Source: Amoebidium appalachense
Taxonomy: Eukaryota; Ichthyosporea
Direction of reading: 5' to 3'
NCBI GenBank assembly: GCA_963693365.1
Contig: CAVNZM010000016.1
Location: forward strand, 2,790,001-2,854,000
DNA: 64,000 bases
Shown here: piece after piece, positions 1 through 16,064 of the stretch
Layout of the letters: each line of letters begins with the position of its first letter
Numbering within the stretch: the first letter of the stretch is position 1
Notes under the pieces: model-generated
Database searches by the model: none
What the model was told of the DNA's origin: nothing
Seen by the model: only the letters and a program-made list of their open reading frames with translations
Made by a program: the position numbers and the translations under genes

Positions 1-5257
<5,257 letters not shown>

Positions 5258-5704
5258 CGTGGACTATTACACGTGGGTTTTAATAAGCAGCAAAGGTTTG
5301 TCTATCACATCTGCTTCATGCTGTGCTGCGAACACGGGGCCGCAAGCTATCGAAGACCTGGACTTTCTGGACAAATTATCGATTATGCCCAAACTTTTGT
5401 CTCCCCTACTGCGGCTGCGATGGGTCTATCACTGAGATAAGTAAGTAGCGAACAAAGAGTAATGTGTTGGCAACGGGATCTTTAAAAGTCCTTCTGAGGT
5501 TTTCATTTCATTCTCTTTTCACGTTCAACTTCGGAGGGAGGATGAAAATATGATGTAGATTTTATTGCGCCAATCATGTTATGCACAAAGACAAAAAAGG
5601 CAGAATATCAAAACAGCTAATTGGGTACAAAAAAAAAGCGCGCGAGACTTGCAACCTGGGCGCGGGTCCGGGCCCTGGCCACGTGACGCCGGCGCTTTCG
5701 TGGT
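5258..5704. other. Intergenic spacer upstream of minus-strand gene
   Basis: Unique sequence between the first exon of the minus-strand gene and the recombinase element. It should hold the minus-strand gene's promoter and 5' UTR. I see no clear TATA box. Confidence 0.4.
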
Positions 5705-5724
5705 GATTTTCAACTTAGGTTGCT
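5705..5724 (-). repeat. B2 terminal repeat of recombinase element
   Basis: Twenty bases identical to B1 at 6157-6176, including the GATTTT core. It marks the 3' end of the element on the minus strand. Confidence 0.75.
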
Positions 5725-5995
5725 TCTGTCGGTTTTATTGCTCTCTTGTGGCTCACAACAATCTGGTCCCGGGACCCCCACTACTACATCAATACATACG
5801 GTTACACATGCCTATGGTCGCAGATCGACCAACTTGTATGGACTAAGTCTGGGCTGTATACACACGTACCTACGCTGGCTACGTGCCTACACCCCCCCCC
5901 CCCACAAAAAAAAAACACACCTACCCTTGCCCCTAAGAGGTACACTAACCCAAAGAAGCTAGACGGGGGACTAAAAAGCGCGGGCGGGAGGGTGG

Positions 5996-6162
5996 GCTAG
6001 AGAGAGCAGCGACGGGGGACAAAAAGTGAGGGTGATTTAACCATCACCCGCTTTTTATAGTACCCTAAAAAGCTGCTACTGTGCCTATTGGGTGATCACT
6101 TCGATCTCCCAATATGGCACTACTAAGTTTAGAAAATCTGGATTTCCCAAATCAACGATTTT
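5996..6162 (-). repeat. A2 internal copy of 167-bp repeat
   Basis: Nearly identical to A1 at 8411-8577. It contains a hairpin (GGGTGAT...ATCACCC, flanked by AAAAAG and CTTTTT) and overlaps B1 by the 6-nt core. Confidence 0.85.
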
Positions 6163-6176
6163 CAACTTAGGTTGCT
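6157..6176 (-). repeat. B1 internal repeat of recombinase element
   Basis: Identical to B2 over 20 bases. The first six plus-strand bases are shared with the A2 end, giving the internal junction expected from a circular intermediate. Confidence 0.75.
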
Positions 6177-6225
6177 AGCTATGTCCATAATTCTGCCAAC
6201 TACAAGCTTATATAACCCAACATTG

Positions 6226-7451
6226 CTAAGCCAATTCACCTGCGAACGCGGGCGGCCGGGCACCCTGCAACATTCCGAAGTAGAGCCAGTCGTCGGCCGT
6301 AGGGATGTGGCCGAGGCCGTAGTGGGACACGGGGGTGCGGCTGCCAAGCTGCCACACACCCAGCCACGACACAAACGCCTCGTCCACAAGCAGGGCACGG
6401 CAGGCGCCCACCAGGCCATGGCGCAGGCAGTGCCACGTGACGCCTGCAGCCTCGGTGGCGAGCACCCCCACATGGCGCAACTCGGCGCGCAGCCAATCGT
6501 TTCCCATTTTGGGTGACGCTTTGGGCAAGAGCAGCGCAGTACGGGGGGGTAGAGCTGCCAGCATGTGGTGGAACGCTGACGCACACACCGCCGGAACGAC
6601 TCGATGCCGTACGGGGGGACGGAGAACTTTCCCCCCTGCCTGCTTGATAGCCTGAAAGGAGAGGGTGACACGGGCAAGACCCTCGGCACTGACCGGGCCG
6701 ACGACAACATTTTCGCCGCGGAGCGTAGACACTGAACCCCACCGAAGGCCAAATAGGTAGCTGGCAGCCACGGCTCCCAACCACCGGGCACCGTCGCCTG
6801 ACGTGTGCCCCCGCTGCAACAAGCCGGTGAACCAGGGGGCGTCGAAACGCGACAACTCCGCTGGCGGGGGCCGAACTTTGAGCACGGCGGACGAATAGGA
6901 CTTCTTGACCATATGGCGATGGTGGAGCGTCGACATATGGCAGACGCCAGAGCTCATGCACCTTGCGCAGGGCGGAAAACTTGCTGTCCAGACTTGGAGG
7001 TTCGTACCCTTGTTTGAACAAACAGGTCGGCAGCATAGGCCAGCAGGGTGCCGGACGATGTCGGCCACGGCTGCAGACGGTTGGCGGCACAAAATTGGAC
7101 GTATCGATACACGTCTGACTGATAGACTCTCCAGATCTTGTCGCTAAGAAAACCCTCCAGCAACAAACTGGCTTCGGCCCGAACCCCTTCCGGCATAGAG
7201 GCCATTACAGTTGCCTTCCACTCCTGGAAGTTGCCCAGGGCAGGGGCCTGCAACGGGCCCACCGGCACCGGTGTTGGCGCCGGGGCAGCCGGCCTGGCCG
7301 GGGGCGGAGGAGGGAGGGTAGCGGCTGCGGGGGCCGGCTGTGGCGGTTTGGGCGCGGGGTCTGGCTGGTTGTTGACTGGGCCTGGCTGCGGCGCCGGGAC
7401 TGGCTGTTGGGCCGGCACGGGTGGATAGAAATTTATAAATGCATGCAACAT
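6226..7451 (-). pseudogene. Tyrosine recombinase (DIRS-type YR), frame-disrupted
   Basis: The enzyme would cut and rejoin DNA through a tyrosine-phosphate intermediate. The N-terminal part (about 7270-7010) matches a SAM-like core-binding fold (YQSDVYRYVQFC, then TLLAYAADLF). The catalytic part (about 6860-6226) has the first arginine in LFGLRWGS, the HxxR box as WHCLRHG, and a C-terminal GLGH...DWLYFG where the Tyr is the likely nucleophile. So R, H, R and Y all appear present. Coding similarity moves from one frame to a second near 7015 and to a third near 6930, so two small indels (or sequencing errors) break the gene. A Pro-rich linker precedes the core-binding domain. It lies just downstream of the Gag-like frame, inside the split direct repeats. 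Confidence 0.82.
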
Positions 7452-7551
7452 GATTTAATATTTTCCCCACACTAATGTACAGTAATATACAAGAGGCGAC
7501 GAGCGCACTGCCCGCCGCAAGTGCCCCGGCCCACTGGCCGGGGGTGCGGCA

Positions 7552-8307
7552 CTACTGCCGCGAGGCACCGCCGGTCGTCATGCCGGCGGCGCCCCCGCTG
7601 GGGGGAGGCCCACGGCCCCCTGCCCCTTTTCCGTCCATGCCCCCACGTGGGGCACCACCATCGCTGCCACCGGCTCCCTTGGCACGCTGCACCAGGTTGA
7701 GCTCGGCCTCTTTCTTTCTTGCCTCCGCAAGGGCCCTGGACCATCTTGACGAGAGCTGGGGGTAATAGTCGCGCTCCATATTGGCCCGCACGACCTGGGC
7801 AAACGCACCACCCTCAGTAGCCCTGAATCAGATGTGCTGGTAAGTCACACGGTCGCCTACCAGGTTGAGGATGTCGCCCACCATGCTCCATGTCAGGTCG
7901 AGCCGCCGCCGCATGTGGGTAGCTTCGTCTTCGCCGGGCAGCCGCGGCATAGCAGCCACGGCGTTGTAGAGATGCAGGAGGGCGTTGCCCAAGCCCCCAG
8001 CAAACTCCACTTCTTCACGGACCGCCTGGCTGAGTTCACTGCGCTCAAACCCTAGGTGCTCAACAGGAATCGGACCAGGCCCGTTGCTGAGGGAGTCCTC
8101 CACCAGGAACCGGGCAAAGCCGCCGAAGGCAGGGTGCATGATTACCAAAGCTAATTGGCGTTGCACCGGCACCAACGGCAGTTCGGAGAAGCCCCAGTTG
8201 AGCCCAAGTCGCTCACGGCGGGCCTCGTTACTCTCGACAGCATCGCCAGAAATGAGGCGGCGGAGCTCCACAAGATAAGCTGAGTAGTTGGCGTCCATTC
8301 TAGTCAC
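7552..8307 (-). pseudogene. Gag-like ORF of recombinase element, one in-frame stop
   Basis: Starts at ATG 8307, reads 159 codons to a TGA at 7828-7830, and continues in the same frame as an open, charged, then Gly/Pro/Ala-rich tail to 7552. The continuity of frame and composition suggests one protein of about 250 residues interrupted by a single nonsense change (a TGA where CGA would give Arg). I see no zinc knuckle. The Gag-like label rests on position, first ORF before the recombinase in a PAT/Ngaro-like element, and not on a recognised domain. Confidence 0.55.
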
Positions 8308-8410
8308 TACTAGAGTGGCGGGAGCAACGACGTGCAGGACGGAAAGTTATAAGTATACAGGGGCACTGCCACAAGATTGCTACCTAATCACCAACCGTCA
8401 CTGCTTCACT

Positions 8411-8577
8411 GCTAGAGAGAGCAGCGACGGGGGACAAAAAGTGAGGGTGATTTAACCATCACCCGCTTTTTTTAGTACCCTAAAAAGCTGCTACTGTGCG
8501 TATTGGGTGATCACTTCGATCTCCCAATATGGCACTACTAAGTTTAGAAAATCTGGATTTCCCAAATCAACGATTTT
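8411..8577 (-). repeat. A1 terminal 167-bp repeat
   Basis: Marks the 5' end of the element on the minus strand and presumably carries its promoter. It matches A2 (5996-6162) apart from two mismatches noticed and ends in the same GATTTT core. Confidence 0.85.
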
Positions 8578-8637
8578 TATGTAGCTAGACAGTGTAGGTG
8601 GGTGGGTGGGTGTGAGACTGTGTGTGTATGTGCGTGG

Positions 8638-8674
<37 letters not shown>

Positions 8675-9159
8675 TACATGTGGGCATATCGTGTGGCTTT
8701 ACTTAGTCTCCCTTACCTAAAAATAGTGCCAGTTGGGGTCAATTAGAATCCTGACTTATAATGAGTGTGCTATACAGTACGATCTGTGTCTAGGCGAAGA
8801 CGGTAAGCTCCCCTGAGGCAGTGCCTCGCCCGGGAGCGAAACGGGATAAAATAAAAAATAAAAAAGGATGATATGGAAGGACATCAACCACTGACACTGA
8901 GAGCTGATACTGCATATATATGGCCATATATTTATCGTAGGCCCTACTGCTGGCCTACTATTATTATGCATCAGAGGCTGTGCGTATCGACTGGCAGACT
9001 GTGGCAGTCTAGTTGGTGTCATGTTGCGTGTGTGCGAGCCGCAAATTCCAAACCCGCGGCGCTGCTATTTCAACGGTCACGGTGGCCGTGAAACACTGTT
9101 GACTGTCAGACTGTCGGACTAGTGTGCACGTGTGTGTGTACATGTGCTACACGATTGCG

Positions 9160-9196
<37 letters not shown>

Positions 9197-9810
9197 GGAG
9201 GGGGGGGGGGGGAAGACCACCCACAAACCTGCCAGCTGCGCAGCCTGGGCCATGTGGAACGCATGGGGGTTACAGTATCCAGACTCACCTATGAACCCGA
9301 CACGGTGATGGCAGATGTACGTACAACGGACTCCGAAAGAAAGAGATGAACACAAGAGCTGGCGCAGCTTCTCCCTTTTCACCCGCACGTGCTCGTGCAG
9401 GAATGCGAAGCCTACGTAAATAAATGCAATTTACCGGCTCAAATTTATCACCGGAATTCACATACGATGTCTGATTGGCCACTGCTATCACTGAAAGTTT
9501 TCAGTCAAGACACTGAATGGTGCCACGATGATCGCCTACAATGCGGCGCACCAAAAGAGCTATTCAGTATTCATCAGTGCACCCAGTACGTTGTTGTCGA
9601 AAAATGCTCAGAGTAGAAGAGTAGAAAGCTTGAGCGCGCTATAACACTGACCACCATGATAGAAGACCTGGAACAGCTGTGAATTTCCTGTGCGCATATA
9701 AAGATATATACACATATACTGCATATGTTAGTTGTCACGCGACCACGCAGTTTGGAAAGATGACTAAAAAGTAAAGAGCTTGTTCCGATGTGTTGTTTCA
9801 TTTATTTGGG
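8578..9810. other. Intergenic spacer with poly-G tracts
   Basis: Poly-G at about 8640-8673 and 9161-9212, otherwise unique sequence. A small CCCGGGAGCGAAACGGG hairpin lies near 8830. I find no supported gene. Confidence 0.5.
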
Positions 9811-10017
9811 GGTGTCATATACTACGATGGCGCTCATGGGGTTTACACACTTTTTATTGCGTGGACACTGCTGTTGCCTAGCATGTACATATGTATGTCA
9901 CTGGCTGCATTTGATTGGCTGCGCTGAAAACGCAGTAGGCCGTCGAATGTGGCTGGGCTGGGCCTCCGGCAGTGTCCACGCAATAAAAAGTGTGTAAACC
10001 CCTTTATTTGTGACACC
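9811..10017. mobile_element. Foldback/MITE-like element with 33-bp inverted arms
   Basis: The left arm 9838-9870 and right arm 9970-10002 are perfect inverted copies (core TTTTTATTGCGTGGACACTG). Outside them GGTGTCA (9811-9817) and TGACACC (10011-10017) are also inverted. The middle of about 100 bp has no coding capacity. No clear target-site duplication was found, so the exact ends are uncertain. Confidence 0.65.
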
Positions 10018-11517
10018 TTGGAATGACGACGAATGACGACAGACATACTACATAATGAGACTCGGTATAGGCCTTCCGGCTAGCTATAGTTATAGAACAA
10101 GGGGAATATATTGCTATAAACTGCATGCATGATTTCAGCAACAACTAATACTAGCTGTAACGAAATCAATGATAGCTATAGTGGCAGTCACAGCTGGTGA
10201 ATCATCTGGCATCCCAAAGTTTCCAGGGACTTTGGAGCAGTCGTCAGGCTCAGGGCTAGTCTCCAAGGCTTTGTACCCGCTGGCTTACGTAAGCGGCCTG
10301 GGCCGGCCCTACTACCTGCGGGGACGTCTCCCGCCGGGTCTATGAAGCCGTATTAACCAATCAAATCGCTTACATCTATATTTAAACCGTATTAACCAAT
10401 CCAAAAGCTCTAGTTTTACAATTAAGCGCATCAATTGGTGGTTAAAAAGCTTGGGCGAGCGGATCACTTGGTTTGTTTTACTAGGGCAAGCTGGGTCTTT
10501 ATGCAAACTTGCGAAATCAAGACAAGAGGAGAGGTGGGTAAGGCCATGCGCAGGCTGCAGCAGGCCGGCCGGCGACGAACTTCAAGAGCGCACAAGGTCA
10601 CCCGTTTAAATGGTTCCCATGACTCCAATGTTTTTTTCTTTGGTTTTTGTTTGGGGAGTGCTAGTAGCTTTATGGTCGCTGGCTTAGCCCACCGCCTATA
10701 ATAGTTCAGAGCCCGTGTAAGCGTGCAAGAGAAGTGGGCACAGCACGTTAGTAGAATCTTTGGAGTGAAAGAGGTAACATAATATACAAAAACATGAGCT
10801 GAGAGGGTTTCGGGTGAAGCATAGAAAATATGGAAACAAGGAAAAGCTTAGGCCACACTTCGGGACCCTGTACGCTTTATGCTTTTAATTTGCACGCTCC
10901 TGGAACGTCCATGCAAGCCTCCGCTTTATACACGGAGTTTCCTGAGTTTTTGATTGCGGTTGAATACGCAGCTACAGTTGTCAAGGAGGGACTATGATAG
11001 CCTTGGAAAGATGAGAGATCGGTAAGGCTTTTCGCAAGTTTTTCGGCCTAGGTGCATGCGGATGCTCATTTAGGACGAGAACATCGAGCCTGTGCTGACG
11101 CTTGTGGCCGTGCTTAGAACCATTTCCTTATTTATATTGCACGACTATTGTGCTTGTAGCATACATGACCTCATCCTTTTCACTGACACGCAAACACACA
11201 CAGGCAGTCTCCCCCCTTCACCCCCTCCCCCCCCCCTCCCTCCCCCCCCCCACCACACACACACACAAATACACACACACACACACACAACTACCACTGC
11301 TGCCGTCCCAGTACCCCTTCCCCCTTCCCCCCCTCCCCCCCCCCCCCCCAACCCCCCCAACCCCCTCACCCCCCTCTTTATCACAACCCCCCCCACCGGA
11401 CACACACACACACCATTAACACGCACAAATACCGCCAACTACTGCTGCCCCCGCCCTACCATTACCCTGCTGTGTTGTAAATTTAAATTTGGGTTCCGTA
11501 ATCTGGCTGTCCCTCAG
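10018..11517. other. Intergenic or 5' region with one short ORF and CA/CT tracts
   Basis: Mostly unique sequence to 11200, then C-rich and CA-rich low complexity to about 11430. It probably holds the promoter or early exons of the plus-strand gene that follows. Confidence 0.4.
10830..10997 (+). CDS. Short hypothetical ORF, 55 codons
   Basis: ATG to TGA with balanced, protein-like composition (for example EFPEFLIAVEY) and no low complexity. It could be a small protein or part of an exon. A strong-looking donor (CG|GTAAGG) at 11021 lies in another frame. Function unknown. Confidence 0.25.
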   Translation: METRKSLGHTSGPCTLYAFNLHAPGTSMQASALYTEFPEFLIAVEYAATVVKEGL

Positions 11518-12135
11518 GAGCACATCAGCACACTGACAGAGACAGGCCATCCAAGTTGCTTGGATGGCTTACTTCGATGGCCTCGGAGCGACGCTAGCCA
11601 GAGGCAAAGTAAATGATCCCCCTTATTTCCCTGTCCCCACCCCATACACACACACACATACCTTTCCCACCCCCCCCTCATTCACGCCCCAAACACATCA
11701 GTTCTTAACCATTATAAGTTTAGGATTTGCACATAAACCGTTGACACACTTCGCAACTTCTAACCATCAACCCACCTTTTCCCACCATTCTTCCCCTTTT
11801 GAACCCCTTCCCACCCGCCCGTCCACCCGTCCCACACTCACATCCCAAGCTACTTCCCCTCCCGACCACATATTCCACCTTCCAAAGTATTACTCCTTTG
11901 GTCCACCTACCCCATGCTCTCAACCACCAAGCGATTCCCACACCCTCCCACCCATTTCCCCACCAATTTTCAACCCCCCCCCCCCCTCCCCTCAAACCCC
12001 CTCCCCCCTCCCCCCCTCCGGCCCCCCACCCACCCACCCACCATCGAAGCACCCTCCTACCCCTTCCCCCCCTCTCCCCCCCCCCGCCACACACACACAC
12101 ACACACCCACCCTCTCACACACATACACACACGCA

Positions 12136-12169
<34 letters not shown>

Positions 12170-12263
12170 CACACACCCGGTGGGCCACCCTCCACTCAAC
12201 CACCCACCTACCCATCAACCCGGTCCCTCCACCACCCACCCACCCGTTCTCCCACCCAATTCT

Positions 12264-12333
<70 letters not shown>

Positions 12334-12956
12334 ACCCACCCATCTGCCCACATAGCCACCCGTTCCCACAACCACCTACACACGCTATCCCCCACCCCAT
12401 GTTGTACCCCCACGCGCACGGGGCGGATTAGTCGAAACTCCGGGCGTACTGAGTGTGGCTCTGCTTAGTTTAGATACTCGTTCTGTGTGGTTTCCAATCT
12501 GCATTGTGTTGTCGGTTGTGAATGTGTACTTCTTACTCTGTAACGCAATAGAACCCCCATCCACCGACCCAATATCCCACCCCGTTTCAACCCCCCCCCC
12601 CCCCCCTCCCCCCCCTCCCCATCCATCCACCGACCTACACACGGGTGTCCCATTCCACACCCATTCTTCCCCACCCCCACTCCCACCCCATTCCATCCCG
12701 GTTTCCTTCTCCGGACCCCCCCCCCTCCCCCCTCCCCAACACACACACACCCCACACCCCCACTCACCCACCCATCGAGACACTCTTCTGTCCCCCCCTT
12801 CCCCCACCCCACCCACCCACCTACCCACCAGCCCGTTCCCCCAACCACCAACCTACCCGAAACCCCTCCCCCCCCCCCCCCCCATATTCTCTATCCCCCC
12901 CCCATCCACACACACACACACACACACCGTACACACACATCGAGGACGTTTTTCTA

Positions 12957-12988
<32 letters not shown>

Positions 12989-14582
12989 ACACACACACAC
13001 ACCACCACCACCTAACTTCCACATCTACCCACCAACCCGTTCCCCAACCCAACCACACAACCATGAGTCCCTACCCAATCTTTCACGTCCATCCCCCCCC
13101 CCCCCCCCTCCCCCCTTACTTCTTTGCAATAAAGCCCGTGTTAACTATGACCCCCCCCCCCCCCCCCCCCCTCCCCCCCCTCTCCAACATACACACACAC
13201 ACACACGACACGCACCCCACTCACTTAACGAGACACTTTTTTAACCCTCTCCCTCATCCTCCCCCCCCCCCCCCCCCCCCCCCCCCTCCCCCCCTCCCCC
13301 CCCACGCCCACCCATCTGAACACTCTTCTATCCCCTGCTGCCTCCATCCAACCCCTCACCTACCCACCAACCCGATCCCCAACCACCCACACCCCATCCA
13401 CCCACCCGCCCACACCGCCACCCACCCACACGCACACACACACACACATACCCACACACACGCGCGCGCACACACACACGCTCGCACGCACCTGCACACA
13501 CACACACACACCTTGTTGCACACGAGCGCGCACACACACACACAGGTGCATGCGCACACGCATGCCACAGTACACACAAAAACATATGCACACACACCGG
13601 CCCCTACAAAGCACGCACCTTCCTCCAGATAACTAAATCAGGCATTTGATGTGCAGGACTTGAAGGCACGATCATCTAGCAATAACACATGGTCTCCAGC
13701 CAAGTCACAACGAGTTCTTGTCCGGGCAGCATGTATGCAACGGTAGGAAGGTATTCGTATTGTAAATATATGTAAGCAAGCAAATGTCTTTGTATATTTG
13801 TAGATAAATATAGTTGTATCATAGTAAGGGAATGCTGCAAGTGGGTGCGCTCTGTGTGACTAAGGTCGTTGCAGTGTATAGCATGAATGAATTGGTCGGG
13901 GATAAGCCCAGAGCCATTGCTCACACAAGGCAGGCGAATGATATTGGCAGGTATAAAATATGCAACGATGCTTCACGAGCAATTACTTGGCATCGAATTT
14001 GTAACATTTTGTAAATAAGCCATTTGGATGGTACTGTTAGCGGGAAACGGATAAATCATGACATAGCCTGGTGCGTGCCCATACGAGAGAAATGAGAGAT
14101 CCAGGCTGGCATGCGCTGCCCCCCCCCCCCCCCCCCCCCTCCCCCCCTCCCCTCCCCTCTCCCCTCCCCCGTCTCCCCTCCCGGGCCTCCCCGCACATCC
14201 CTCTCCCTTCCTCGTCCAGATCCCTCGACAGCTGCCCTGCGTGCAGAGCCGTCGACGGCCTTTCTCGCATACGTGATGATACGGCCATAGCATCGTCTTG
14301 CTGGGTGGATCGAGGGTGTGTGTGTGTGTATTTGTATGATGGTGGATGTGGTGTGTGTGTGTTGTGGGGGGGGGGGAGGGGGGGGGGAGGGGAGAGGAAG
14401 GGGGGAGGTGTTGTGTACGCTATATAGATTTGGATGGAGATTTCAGGTGTGCACATAATTTGAAGACTTGGTTTTTTATTTTTGACACAAACAAGGTCAA
14501 GGTGACGCGTACGGCGAGCACTGCATTCACATCTCTGTGTTCCATTTTTCGTATCAAATATGTGCACAGGATTAAAATCTAA
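11518..14582 (+). CDS. Partly resolved multi-exon gene, unknown product
   Basis: Three 3' exons join with exact phase: 13657-13742 (28 codons plus CG), 14220-14315 (its first A completes the codon; ends GG), and 14447-14582 (its first G completes the codon; ends at TAA). Each has CAG acceptor and GT donor signals. The joined peptide is basic at its end (FRIKYVHRIKI) and carries a CPAC pair. An upstream exon, 11518-11608 (EHISTLTETGHPS...), has good splice signals but ends in phase 1, so at least one exon between 11609 and 13656 is missing. Introns are poly-C and CA rich. I do not recognise the family. Confidence 0.45.
12265..12333. repeat. Poly-C tract, about 68 nt
   Basis: One of the longest uninterrupted C runs in the window, on the sense strand of the surrounding plus-strand gene. 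The length may be unreliable in the assembly. Confidence 0.9.
12425..12556 (+). repeat. Poly-C-tailed dispersed repeat, diverged copy
   Basis: Landmarks GTCGAAACTC, GGCTCTGCTTAG, TGTGTACTTCTTACTCTG and a final ACGCAATAGAACCCCC follow the family order. Plus orientation, inside the plus-strand gene. Confidence 0.65.
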
Positions 14583-16064
14583 CTAACTTGTGTTGCCATA
14601 ATCTGCACGGCATCTGCTTGCATCCCCTAAGATTCTTGGCTTGGATACACTGAAGTCAGTCAGTCACCATGTGATTAAAGTTGTGCATTTGAGAAGTTGA
14701 AACATTGACGTCATATGAATAAGAAGTGGGGAGGCCGCGGAAAGGAACATTGAATTCGCGTGGAAGCACAAGCAAGCCGCGCACAATAAAGCCAGCTGCT
14801 TATTGCGCTATATTCGATTCTCCGACTTTCAAACACGCCTAACTCCAAGTTACGGTTTCTAACGTTGTTGCCTCATGTACGTACATACGATACGTAGACT
14901 GAAAAGGGCCGCCTTGTTCACTGTTGGGCATTTTTGCTTCGCTCAGAGATCATCCAAACCCAATCATATCTCCTCATTCCCGCCAAAAGCCTTTCAAACC
15001 TCATTTCATATTAAGTAGTTAGCGTGATTTTTGACCAACCATTGCTCGTAAAACCAGATCCGATTACGAGCGATCCAACTTTGTCTAGTGATGACTGTCG
15101 CCTGCGGCAACGTAATAGCCGCATGGAGACAGCATTCAAAGTGACTATCGTCAGGCGGACTCGCGGAATCATAAGATCGTGCGTGGGACCCTCCAAATTT
15201 AGGAAGCGGTGTGTGCGCGCAAACTTTTTAGGACGGCTGAGCGGTCTGCTGGCATACATCTGGCACTTTCCTCTTGGAATTTTTTTTCATGTATGAAATT
15301 ACATGCAGCTGGAAAATGTCTAGACCCATATATACCATCTGAGGGGTAACGGGCGCTCGCACGAGTCGAGGCTGGCGCCGGCCAACCGTCGAATTCTGCT
15401 GCCATGCATTCCTCACTCACATACCGTCTGGGCCGTTTTTATCCGCAGGAATTCCGCCGCATACAAGATCTGTATACAGACCTGGTTGTCCAGCTGGCTG
15501 CTTGGAGCCACTGTTGAAGCTTCTACTAGGCTACTGTAAATGCGATGAGAATGGCTTTTTCGCAATGGCCATAAACTAGTAAAGATTAATCAAATTTAAC
15601 ATACGTATTTATATACCACTATAAAATAAAAGGCCACGTGCTGTCACCTCACCGCTAGTGACGCGGCAAACTTCCCTCAGAGTGCTTATCTTATTCGCGG
15701 ATGGCTAAGGACGCAGATTCATGAGCTATGATGTCATCAGTTGATTAGGTTTCACAAAACCCCGAGAACCTCGGCCCAACGGTTGCATCTCGGAATGCTG
15801 CATGTAAGCAACACAAGTGTATATGTTTTGGTGTTTGGCACAACGAAAAAGATTTGCCACTAGCAGACTAGTACAGTATGCAGGCCTTAGACAGCATTAT
15901 ATTGGCTCATCCCCCTTTTTAGTGATCATCGGTTCCGAAGATCTCCGTTCTACTCAAGCGCTGACTTGAAAACAAAGGTAACTCGGGAACCCATGTAGGA
16001 ACATCAGATCCATAATTCGTTTGTGTATTGCCATTTTCAAAGAGCCCCTCACACCTCTAGAGCC
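14583..16064. other. Intergenic spacer, unique sequence
   Basis: No homopolymer blocks and no supported gene. It contains a TGACGTCA-type palindrome near 14706 and should include the upstream region of the cyclin gene. Confidence 0.4.

Larger units (their letters stand above)
5705..8577 (-). mobile_element. Tyrosine-recombinase element with split direct repeats (PAT/Ngaro-like ends)
   Basis: Read on the minus strand: A1 repeat (8577-8411), Gag-like frame, tyrosine recombinase, B1 (6176-6157), A2 (6162-5996), B2 (5724-5705). A is 167 bp with only two differences noticed between copies; B is 20 bp. A and B overlap in a 6-nt core, plus strand GATTTT, found at 5705-5710, 6157-6162 and 8572-8577. 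The element is therefore bounded by the core at both ends, and the internal B1-A2 junction copies the join that a circular form would have. This is the split-direct-repeat layout of PAT/Ngaro-type tyrosine-recombinase retroelements. No reverse transcriptase or RNase H is visible, and both genes are damaged, so it is a decayed or non-autonomous copy of about 2.87 kb. Confidence 0.82.

Noticed and set aside
11564-13632. Several overlapping Pro/Thr/His-rich frames of 150-260 codons
   Set aside because: Poly-C and CA repeat translations. Only short phase-consistent exons nearby were kept.
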